A DNA stretch of 5,677 bases, from positions 1 to 5,677 of the forward strand of contig JAITHM010000139.1 of NCBI GenBank assembly GCA_031279965.1, written 5' to 3'. Positions within the stretch are counted from its first letter, which is position 1. Each line of letters starts with the position of its first letter. The stretch is from Spirochaetaceae bacterium (lineage in GTDB: Bacteria; Spirochaetota; Spirochaetia; Treponematales; Breznakiellaceae). The notes beneath the pieces are model-generated. The model was not told the DNA's origin, ran no database searches, and was given only the letters and a program-made list of their open reading frames with translations. The translations under genes were made by a program, and so were the position numbers. This document shows positions 1 through 5,576 of this stretch, one piece after another.

Positions 1-67
1 GCTCCAAAAGCGATTTAACCAGCGCCGTCACAAAAGACTGCGTATATTTATAGAAAAGGGTGAACAT
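1..67 (-). CDS. Possible N-terminus of a divergent unknown gene (partial)
   Basis: On the minus strand an ATG at 67-65 opens a frame that runs out of the window without a stop, reading MFTLFYKYTQSFVTALVKSL and on. The peptide has a natural mix of aromatic, hydrophobic and basic residues, and its codons (GTG ACG GCG CTG GTT AAA) resemble those of the neighbouring genes. Against it: there is no Shine-Dalgarno sequence before this ATG, only 17 bp separate it from the fliG-like start, and two plus-strand frames are also open here. One of those ends at 53 (TAG); the other ends at 86-88 (TGA), overlapping the next ATG. Only 22 codons are visible, so no function can be given. The choice of strand is a weak inference. 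Confidence 0.3.
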   Translation of the reverse strand, partial: MFTLFYKYTQSFVTALVKSLLE

Positions 68-77
68 GGAGGGGGAG
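68..77 (+). promoter_or_regulatory. Ribosome binding site of the fliG-like gene
   Basis: The purine-rich stretch GGAGGGGGAG lies 7 bases before the ATG at 85. It is the only strong Shine-Dalgarno-like sequence in front of any of the genes here, and it fixes 85 as the start. An ATG at 66 is out of frame and can be ignored. Confidence 0.75.
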
Positions 78-84
78 CCCAATT

Positions 85-1347
85 ATGAAAGAAAACGAAA
101 AACGCGCCATGGCCGCGTATCAAAAATCAGCTTCGTGCGAGGAAAATGCCGGTGATGACTGGCTTACCCGTCTTGCTGAAAATGACTTTGCCGTACTTGA
201 CACAGCGTCTGCCCGGAACAAGACGCCGCGCCGTAAGGAAGAAGCGCCTGGGTCTAAGGTAGTTTCCAGACAACAGCCGTCTGTTCAGTCTCCGGCAGCA
301 CAGCCGGCGCTTGAAAAAATCACTCGTGCGCCGGCAGCACACGAGGATGCCGCTGAATCAAAATACCGCCGTGTTGCAAAATTCCTTATCTTGATTGGCG
401 CTGAACAGGCGTCAAAAATCCTTGAAAATCTTGATGAAGAACAGGTTGAACGGATTTCGCGGGAAATTTCGACAATACGCGGCATAAGTTCCCAGGAAGC
501 GGCAAGCGTACTTGCCGAATTCCACATGCTGCTTTCCGGCAGCTATCAGTATGGCGGGGCGGCACAGGGCGGCGTGGATGAAGCCCGCCGGCTGTTGTAT
601 GCGGCGTTTGGTCATGACCGCGGCGAAGCACTGTTAAAACGCTCAGTACAGGAACTTGACGGGGGTGTCTTTAGCTTTCTTGAAGATTTTTCCGGTGAAC
701 AGGTGCTCAGTCTGCTGCGTGACGAAACTCCTGCAACAGGCGCGCTGATACTCTCCCGTCTTGAACCGAAACTTTCTGCGGCCGTTTTGTCCACTGCGGA
801 AGAAGAATGGCGGCAGAATGTCGTGCGGCGTATTGGCCGTTTGGGACGTGTCGCGCCTGAAATTTTGGAAACCGTTGCCGAAAGCCTGCGGGAAAAGGCG
901 CGGCATGTGGGCAAGGCGACAACCACCGATCTTGACGGCATGGGGGCGCTTGCGGCGATTTTGAAACACACAGATATTTCATTTGGCGACAAAATACTTA
1001 ACGAGCTTGCGACAACTGACGCAGATTTAAGCCGGAACATAAAAGAGCGCCTGTTTACGCTTGATGATGTTGTTAAGGCGGAAGACAAGCCGATACAGGA
1101 AAAGCTTCGTTCAATGAGTGTGCGCGAGATTGTCCTGCTGGTTAAAGGACGGCCAGACATGTTTAGCGAAAAGATTCTTTCGAATATTTCGGCAAACCGC
1201 CGTGTGGAAGTTCATGCGGAAAATGGTTTTTTGGGGACGGTTACCAAAAAAGATTCCGACGAAGCTATAAAAGCGTTTATGGATTGGTTCCGAAAAGAAC
1301 GTGAAGAAGGCGCAATACTTATGATAGGTGACGAGCTTGTTGAATAG
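85..1347 (+). CDS. fliG: Divergent flagellar motor switch protein FliG (FliG1-type paralogue)
   Basis: The 420-residue protein has the FliG layout. Residues 1-92 are a Pro/Ala/Lys-rich, probably disordered extension. Residues 93-175 match the FliG N domain (KYRRVAKFLILIGAEQASKIL, then ISREI). Residues about 180-270 match the middle domain, and 285-415 the C-terminal domain (IKERLFTLDD, LVKG, SNIS). FliG normally sits in the cytoplasmic C-ring, couples FliF to FliM and takes torque from MotA/MotB; usual length is about 335-345 residues, so the excess is the N-terminal tail. Key motifs are altered: the FliM-binding EHPQT is ETPAT at 214-218 and MFxF is LFTL at 323-326. By gapless alignment with remembered E. 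coli FliG, K264 is kept (K354), while R281, D288, D289 and R297 become N371, A378, E379 and T387. Spirochaetes carry two FliGs; in Borrelia, FliG2 is the motor protein and FliG1 has a specialised role. This fits FliG1. An 11-base repeat, CCGGCAGCACA, occurs in the tail region at 292 and 331. Family assignment is firm; the FliG1 role is inferred. Confidence 0.88.
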   Translation: MKENEKRAMAAYQKSASCEENAGDDWLTRLAENDFAVLDTASARNKTPRRKEEAPGSKVVSRQQPSVQSPAAQPALEKITRAPAAHEDAAESKYRRVAKFLILIGAEQASKILENLDEEQVERISREISTIRGISSQEAASVLAEFHMLLSGSYQYGGAAQGGVDEARRLLYAAFGHDRGEALLKRSVQELDGGVFSFLEDFSGEQVLSLLRDETPATGALILSRLEPKLSAAVLSTAEEEWRQNVVRRIGRLGRVAPEILETVAESLREKARHVGKATTTDLDGMGALAAILKHTDISFGDKILNELATTDADLSRNIKERLFTLDDVVKAEDKPIQEKLRSMSVREIVLLVKGRPDMFSEKILSNISANRRVEVHAENGFLGTVTKKDSDEAIKAFMDWFRKEREEGAILMIGDELVE

Positions 1348-1373
1348 CAGACTTTATTAAGCGCCGCTACTCC

Positions 1374-1382
1374 TGATATAAT
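1374..1382 (+). promoter_or_regulatory. Extended -10 promoter, probably giving a leaderless coaW mRNA
   Basis: TGATATAAT is a perfect -10 hexamer (TATAAT, 1377-1382) preceded by the TGN extended -10 motif. Seven bases separate it from the ATG at 1390, which places the expected transcription start on or next to the A of the start codon. A possible -35 at 1353-1358 (TTTATT, 18-bp spacer) is poor, as is common for extended -10 promoters. No Shine-Dalgarno sequence precedes the ATG. This reading rests on motif and spacing alone. Confidence 0.5.
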
Positions 1383-1389
1383 AAGTTTT

Positions 1390-2208
1390 ATGATTATCGG
1401 CATTGATATTGGAAGCACTACAACCAAGGCTGTTTTAGTTGAGCAGGGCACCGTTATTCAAAGAATAAAAACCCGCGCAATTGACGCGGTAACCTCAGCA
1501 ACGGGCGCGTTTGGCAAGATGGTGCTGGAAAACAATATCCCAATGTCAGAGATTACCAGGATCGCCATTACCGGTGTGGGTGCGTCAAAAATCAAAGGAA
1601 GTATTTTTGGTATTCCAACAGAAAAAGTTGATGAATTTACCGCCATTGGCAAAGGCGGCATGTTTCAATCAGGACGTGACAACATCATCATCACAAATAT
1701 TGGTACCGGAACCGTAATTATCGAAGCCCGAAAAAACGAGATCAATCACGTGGGCGGCTCTGGAGTGGGCGGGGGCACGATATTAGGACTTTCAAAAAAG
1801 CTTCTTCAATCAACAACTTTTAGTGACATTATGGACATGGCTGCTACGGGCAGCCTGAATCAGGTTGACCTTCTTCTTGAAGATATAATTGGTACCGACC
1901 TAAGTTTTTTAAGCCGCGAGGCTACAGCGGCAAACTTTGGCAAGATGCTCGACAGCGCAAAAAATGAAGATATAGCACGCGCTATCATCAATATGGTGTA
2001 TCAGGTTATCGGCATGCTTTCTGTTTTTGCCGCCCGGAGCAAAGACTCAGATTGTGTGCTTGTTACAGGGTCAGGAAGCGATAACGCCATCGGTAAAAAG
2101 ACTCTTGAGGAAATTGCCCGTATGTATCAAATCCATTTTGAATTTCCAGCCGGTGCGGAATATACCACGGCTATTGGGGCGGGGCTGTCCGCTGTTGATG
2201 CTTTATGA
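1390..2208 (+). CDS. coaW: Type II pantothenate kinase
   Basis: This 272-residue cytoplasmic enzyme should phosphorylate pantothenate with ATP, the first step of coenzyme A synthesis. The ASKHA-fold marks of the CoaW/Fumble family appear in order: the phosphate loop DIGSTTTK at 6-13, VDEF at 80-83 with Glu82 matching catalytic Glu70 of S. aureus CoaW, IGTGT at 104-108, GGSGVGGGT at 122-130, TAANFG at 179-184, GSGSDNA at 227-233 and AIGAGLSA near the end. Length fits bacterial type II kinases. His120 stands where S. aureus CoaW has an Arg before VGG; I recall other clostridial-type members having His there too. The N-terminus resembles HgdC/BadF dehydratase activators, but the rest does not, and the cysteine cluster of those activators is absent. 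The gene starts 42 bp after the fliG-like gene, has no visible ribosome binding site, and seems to have its own promoter. It overlaps the downstream exporter gene at ATGA (2205-2208). Confidence 0.9.
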   Translation: MIIGIDIGSTTTKAVLVEQGTVIQRIKTRAIDAVTSATGAFGKMVLENNIPMSEITRIAITGVGASKIKGSIFGIPTEKVDEFTAIGKGGMFQSGRDNIIITNIGTGTVIIEARKNEINHVGGSGVGGGTILGLSKKLLQSTTFSDIMDMAATGSLNQVDLLLEDIIGTDLSFLSREATAANFGKMLDSAKNEDIARAIINMVYQVIGMLSVFAARSKDSDCVLVTGSGSDNAIGKKTLEEIARMYQIHFEFPAGAEYTTAIGAGLSAVDAL

Positions 2209-4058
2209 ATGAGTCAAGCCGTGGTGGTGCAGGTGTTTCTTTTCGCCAGTTTGCGGCGCTCATCCCGTATTTTGCCTGCCATCGCCGCCAATACATTGCC
2301 GGTCTTATCTGTCTTGCCATTGTTGATGCCGCCCAGATTTTTATTCCTCAATGGACGCGGCGGGCAATAAACCTTATACAACAGAATGATTTTCGTCTTG
2401 CCGAGGTGCTGATGCTGTGCGGCGCAATGGTGGGCACCATGGCTTTTATCGGTGCAGGGCGTTTTTTGTGGCGCTATTTTATCCACGGCGCGTCCCGCCG
2501 CATCGAAACAGAACTTCGTGACAGGCTTTTTGCCCACCTGCTTACCCTGGATGCGGAGTTTTATCAAAAAAACAAAACGGGCGATCTTATGGCGCGTTCA
2601 ACCAACGACATTGGTGCAATACGCATGGCAATAGGCTGGGGCATTGTTGCCGGCATTGACGGCACCATGCTTGCCGCAGGAATACTTATTGTCATTTTTC
2701 TGCAGGCTCCGGCAATCGCCGCACATGCCGTTATCCCTATACCGTTTATAACATTGCTTATTGTGTTTTTTGGCAGGGCGGTAGGGCGGCGCTTTAAACG
2801 GGCACAGGAAGCCTATTCAAAAATGTCAGAAATTGTGCAGGAGTCATTTGCCGGAGTACGGGTAATTAAATCATTCGTCCGCGAAGAAGTCTTTATTTCC
2901 AGATTTAGCGGCGCAAATGATGATTTTGTCCGGGCAAACATGGCCGTTGTGCGTGTACACGGTTGTTTTTTCCCGCTTATTTTGTTTCTTTCTGGTCTTG
3001 CAACGCTTATTGTGCTCTATTCAGGCGGACGCGCTGTCGCCCGCGGCGAGATGATGGCTGGCGATCTTGTATCGCTCCTCGCCTATATCCAAATGCTTGT
3101 ATGGCCCATGTTTGGTGCGGGGTTTACCGTCAATATGATTCAGCGCGGTGCCGTATCCATGACGCGCATTAACGAAATACTTAATACCATGCCTAAAATT
3201 CATAATGGGGGGGATCCCCCCCCTCGCTCCGTAGTCCTCAGCGCTGATGCGCCTCCGGTCTACTCCGCTGCCCCCCCAGCGGGGGCACCCCGCAACGCCC
3301 CGGCCTCTCCCATCCTCAGAATTGATGGGTTAACATTCGCCTACCCGGAAGGAAAATCTGTGATAAAAGATATAAATCTGTCGGTAATGGAAGGCGAATG
3401 GCTTGGAATTTTTGGCAGGACAGGTTCCGGCAAATCAACGCTGGTAAAGCTTTTGCCGCGCCTCCTTGACGCACCGGCAAGTACGGTGTTTATCAAGGGC
3501 TGCGATGTACGGGACTGGCCGCTGGCCGGATTACGGGCGCTCTTTGGCATGGCTCCTCAGGAAAGCTTTCTCTTTTCTGACACCATCGCCAATAATATTA
3601 TTTACGGCATAGACGAAGATTCTGCGTTTTCAGATTCTGCATCGCCGGCCATTCGTACTATTTTAAGTCTTGCCGCGCTGGAAAGAGACATACTTCAGTT
3701 GAATGAAGGACTTCAAACAACGATAGGAGAGCGGGGGCTTACCCTTTCCGGCGGGCAAAAACAACGAGTAACCATAGCGCGGGCGGCAATCATCAATCCT
3801 GCAATTTTAATACTGGATGATTCGCTTTCTGCCTGCGACGCTGAAACAGAAAAGACAATACTTAAAAACCTCCGTGCGGCACGGCATGATAAAACAACCA
3901 TCATTATATCTCACCGCGTTTCGGCGTTTCGCAATGTTGATAACATTGCTGTTCTTGAAGACGGCATGCTTGCCGAATACGGATCCCCCGCAGCCCTTCT
4001 TGATGCGGGAGCTGTCTATGCAAAGACGGCGCGCTTGCAGCAGCTTGCAAAAGCGTGA
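2205..4058 (+). CDS. ABC exporter half-transporter (MsbA/BmrC type), degenerate-site subunit
   Basis: The 617-residue protein joins a type IV (ABC type I exporter) membrane domain to an ATPase domain. Hydrophobic segments lie near residues 28-50, 65-88, 142-166, 168-192, 250-273 and 285-310, the expected six helices. The ATPase domain (370-617) has Walker A GRTGSGKS (404-411), Q-loop Gln452, signature LSGGQ (514-518), Walker B ILILDD (534-539), a D-loop SACD (542-545) and H-loop His570. The usual catalytic Glu after Walker B is Asp539. That substitution, with an intact LSGGQ, is typical of the BmrC/TM287 half of heterodimeric multidrug or lipid exporters, so a partner is expected, but none is in the window. 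Residues 335-369 form an unusual Pro/Ala-rich linker encoded by a GC-rich palindromic insert. The start overlaps the coaW stop and has only a weak G-rich upstream region, which suggests translational coupling. The substrate cannot be read from the sequence. Confidence 0.92.
   Translation: MNESSRGGAGVSFRQFAALIPYFACHRRQYIAGLICLAIVDAAQIFIPQWTRRAINLIQQNDFRLAEVLMLCGAMVGTMAFIGAGRFLWRYFIHGASRRIETELRDRLFAHLLTLDAEFYQKNKTGDLMARSTNDIGAIRMAIGWGIVAGIDGTMLAAGILIVIFLQAPAIAAHAVIPIPFITLLIVFFGRAVGRRFKRAQEAYSKMSEIVQESFAGVRVIKSFVREEVFISRFSGANDDFVRANMAVVRVHGCFFPLILFLSGLATLIVLYSGGRAVARGEMMAGDLVSLLAYIQMLVWPMFGAGFTVNMIQRGAVSMTRINEILNTMPKIHNGGDPPPRSVVLSADAPPVYSAAPPAGAPRNAPASPILRIDGLTFAYPEGKSVIKDINLSVMEGEWLGIFGRTGSGKSTLVKLLPRLLDAPASTVFIKGCDVRDWPLAGLRALFGMAPQESFLFSDTIANNIIYGIDEDSAFSDSASPAIRTILSLAALERDILQLNEGLQTTIGERGLTLSGGQKQRVTIARAAIINPAILILDDSLSACDAETEKTILKNLRAARHDKTTIIISHRVSAFRNVDNIAVLEDGMLAEYGSPAALLDAGAVYAKTARLQQLAKA
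3207..3306 (+). repeat. GC-rich palindromic element inserted in frame in the exporter gene
   Basis: The stretch begins with a perfect 16-base palindrome, GGGGGGGATCCCCCCC (3207-3222). It continues with GCGC-TGAT-GCGC (3241-3252) and the hairpin CCCCC-AGC-GGGGG (3273-3285). By my count 72 of the 94 bases at 3207-3300 are G or C, far above the flanking gene. It falls exactly in the linker between membrane and ATPase domains, keeps the frame on both sides, and encodes the low-complexity residues 335-368, where relatives usually have a short linker. The composition and hairpins look like an intergenic repeat that has become coding, comparable in principle to Rickettsia palindromic elements. The right-hand border is approximate. 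No second copy is present in this window, so its repeat nature is inferred. Confidence 0.6.
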
Positions 4059-4063
4059 ATTTT

Positions 4064-5362
4064 TCAGGGGGAGAATGCTGTTTCGATGGGGACGCGGCAT
4101 AGGTTTATATGATGCGTGGGATACCGGACACGAAAACGGTTAAACGATGTTTCTTCCGCACTTTCGAACACAGCAACATGAAAGACTTTTTGTTCATCAA
4201 AATAAGGAATAAGAACAGCAACATGAAAGTATGTACGCAGCGGCGGCGTTCCTCCTTCACGGTTTATTGCACCCAGAAAAATGTGCCCAGGCTCATCTAT
4301 CGCAAGCGTATATAACAACGGCTGAATACCTTCAAAGCCGTATCCAGCATTAGGCTGATGCCCGGGATAATGCCGCACAGTACTTGTCCTTCCTGTACGG
4401 CGCAGTACCGCCTGAAAAGGCGCTGCCCGTACTTCAATTTCATCTAGTGAACCAAACGCCGGGGATTTAAATGCGCTCCCTGCCGCCGCCGCAAGATTTC
4501 GAACCCAGTCAAGCCCGAAAAACGGATCCCGGCTGCGTTCAAACGGGGCGGTAAAATTGGTGCCGCGGGTACCGTAGGGCTGTTTCAGCGGCGCAACAGC
4601 AAGCCGTTTGCCGGTAACCGGCCGTAAAAGACCGTCAATCACCCATTTTGCAAAACCAGAACAATTAAGGCCTTGCGTTGTTTCCTGCGCCGAAAGCGAA
4701 TTAATAAACACGTATTTTCCGTTTTCGTCCATTGCCCCGTCATCACCAAATTCAAGCGGACGAATTTCACGGCGTATACCGGCGATAAGGGTGCGTACAT
4801 CGCGGTAATCAGCAGTTTCCGGCTCAAAATACCGGCGGGGAAACGTTCCGTTCATAATCTTAAATACTTCAGAAAGCGGCATTTCCAAGAGCTGGTTAAA
4901 AGGAACTGCAACAGGCTGAGATCTGGCAAGGAAAGCATCGTAAACAACAGCATCAAATTCAGATTTTGCCGCGCTTAAAGGCCGGAACTGAATATATGTA
5001 TAGGGGTCGCTGCGCAGAAATATCCGTATACGCCGCACCGCGCCATCTTCAACACTTCGTGTTAGGATAAACGAACCCTGCCCCCAGCCGGTAAATTGAC
5101 CGTTATGTTCACGGGCAAGAATAATTGAAAACTCATCGCCGCCGTTCCATTCACTGCGAACCTGAACACGTACTCCCGAAGCCAGTGTCTCTGTGCGGGC
5201 TTGTCTTGCTACAACGCTCCGGGGGGTATCAACAAACAGTGTTTTGGCAAGCTGCGTACGTAAAATTGAATCATCAGCTATACCGTCCAACGTTGTATCC
5301 AGCGCGCCAAGACGGGCCACACATACAATAAGCACTATAAATTTAGTACGAGCCATAATCAT
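4064..5362 (-). CDS. Exported protein of unknown family with an NlpC/P60-like Cys motif
   Basis: I do not recognise a named family. The open frame begins with an ATG at 5410, but ATGs at 5377, 5362 and 5356 follow. I prefer 5362 or 5356 because the protein then opens with a classical signal peptide: a short basic start (MARTK), the hydrophobic core FIVLIVCVARL, and a likely cleavage near LGA-LD. LIVC is a poor lipobox (Val before Cys), so a lipoprotein is unlikely. Numbered from the 5362 start (432 residues), Asn-Cys-Ser-Gly-Phe at 233-237 resembles the catalytic Cys motif (DCSGF) of NlpC/P60 cell-wall peptidases. The His residues in two FHVAV strands (380 and 395) and in GHIFLG (360) are candidate partners. 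The Cys-His distance is larger than in typical NlpC/P60 domains, so an insertion or another papain-like fold is possible. The gene is convergent with the exporter, 5 bp between stops. Coding is secure; the peptidase idea is tentative. Confidence 0.75.
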   Translation of the reverse strand: MIMARTKFIVLIVCVARLGALDTTLDGIADDSILRTQLAKTLFVDTPRSVVARQARTETLASGVRVQVRSEWNGGDEFSIILAREHNGQFTGWGQGSFILTRSVEDGAVRRIRIFLRSDPYTYIQFRPLSAAKSEFDAVVYDAFLARSQPVAVPFNQLLEMPLSEVFKIMNGTFPRRYFEPETADYRDVRTLIAGIRREIRPLEFGDDGAMDENGKYVFINSLSAQETTQGLNCSGFAKWVIDGLLRPVTGKRLAVAPLKQPYGTRGTNFTAPFERSRDPFFGLDWVRNLAAAAGSAFKSPAFGSLDEIEVRAAPFQAVLRRTGRTSTVRHYPGHQPNAGYGFEGIQPLLYTLAIDEPGHIFLGAINREGGTPPLRTYFHVAVLIPYFDEQKVFHVAVFESAEETSFNRFRVRYPTHHINLCRVPIETAFSP

Positions 5363-5366
5363 GTTG

Positions 5367-5395
5367 AATATCGGCATTTCCCGCGTATGAATCAA
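5367..5395 (-). promoter_or_regulatory. Possible promoter of the exported-protein gene
   Basis: Read on the minus strand, TTGATT (5395-5390) and GATATT (5372-5367) are each 4/6 matches to the -35 and -10 consensus, with the optimal 17-bp spacer. The predicted transcription start falls at about 5360, at the ATG at 5362 and just before the ATG at 5356. If real, it excludes the upstream ATGs as starts and gives a leaderless or nearly leaderless mRNA. The hexamers are imperfect, so this is weak. Confidence 0.3.
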
Positions 5396-5447
5396 GGACG
5401 CATAACACACGCGCCCGCCGCTGTCGCATGGCCTTTCCCGGTAAAGT

Positions 5448-5576
5448 TAGTGGACAGTGGACAGTGGGCAGTGGGCAGTGGACAGCGGCTTCTGGCCGGA
5501 ATACGTTACCTAACGCTGAAGTCGCCGTTAGTTAACATATACCGGCCAAAGTCTACCAACTACTAACTGTCCACTA
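5448..5576. repeat. MITE-like palindromic intergenic element
   Basis: The ends are exact inverted repeats: TAGTGGACAGT at 5448-5458 and ACTGTCCACTA at 5566-5576. Inside, 5493-5518 pairs with 5523-5548 in a long imperfect hairpin (21 Watson-Crick pairs, one G-T and four mismatches by my count), including TGGCCGG/CCGGCCA. If TA at each end is a target duplication, the terminal repeat is GTGGACAGT, which would suit an IS630/Tc1-mariner type MITE. No transposase is encoded. The hairpin has no T-tract on either strand, so it is not a classical terminator. The element fills most of the gap between two minus-strand genes and its right end provides the stop codon of the last one. Structure is seen; mobility is inferred. 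Confidence 0.6.
5450..5484 (+). repeat. Five tandem GTGGRCA heptamers
   Basis: Five exact 7-base units follow each other: GTGGACA, GTGGACA, GTGGGCA, GTGGGCA, GTGGACA. They begin at the left terminal repeat of the palindromic element and look like an expansion of its end, because the right arm has only one unit. Seven is not a multiple of three and no reading frame uses the array. Copy-number change by replication slippage is a reasonable inference. Confidence 0.85.

Noticed and set aside
612..1160. 182-codon open frame antisense to the fliG-like gene
   Set aside because: It lies entirely opposite a well-supported gene, is Ser/Arg-rich with no recognisable domain, and its openness follows from the codon use of the real gene.
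1360..1368. Small palindrome AGCGCCGCT between the fliG-like gene and coaW as a terminator
   Set aside because: The stem is 4 bp and no T-tract follows.
1390..2208. 2-hydroxyacyl-CoA dehydratase activator (HgdC/BadF type)
   Set aside because: Only the DIGSTTTK start is shared; the bridging cysteines of the iron-sulfur site are missing and the rest matches type II pantothenate kinase.
3207..3223. Frameshift or sequencing error at the G7/C8 runs
   Set aside because: The frame is intact on both sides with membrane and ATPase domains complete, so the block length is a multiple of three; an error would have broken the gene.
4673..4978. 101-codon plus-strand open frame inside the exported-protein gene
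   Set aside because: It is a shadow of the minus-strand gene; no ribosome binding site and no protein-like motif pattern.
5408..5410. First ATG as the start of the exported-protein gene
   Set aside because: It adds 16 residues before the signal peptide, has no ribosome binding site, and would lie upstream of the candidate promoter.
5450..5484. CRISPR-like array
   Set aside because: The units are contiguous heptamers with no spacers; it is a simple tandem repeat.
5493..5548. Rho-independent terminator
   Set aside because: The hairpin is long and imperfect and is not followed by a T-run on either strand.
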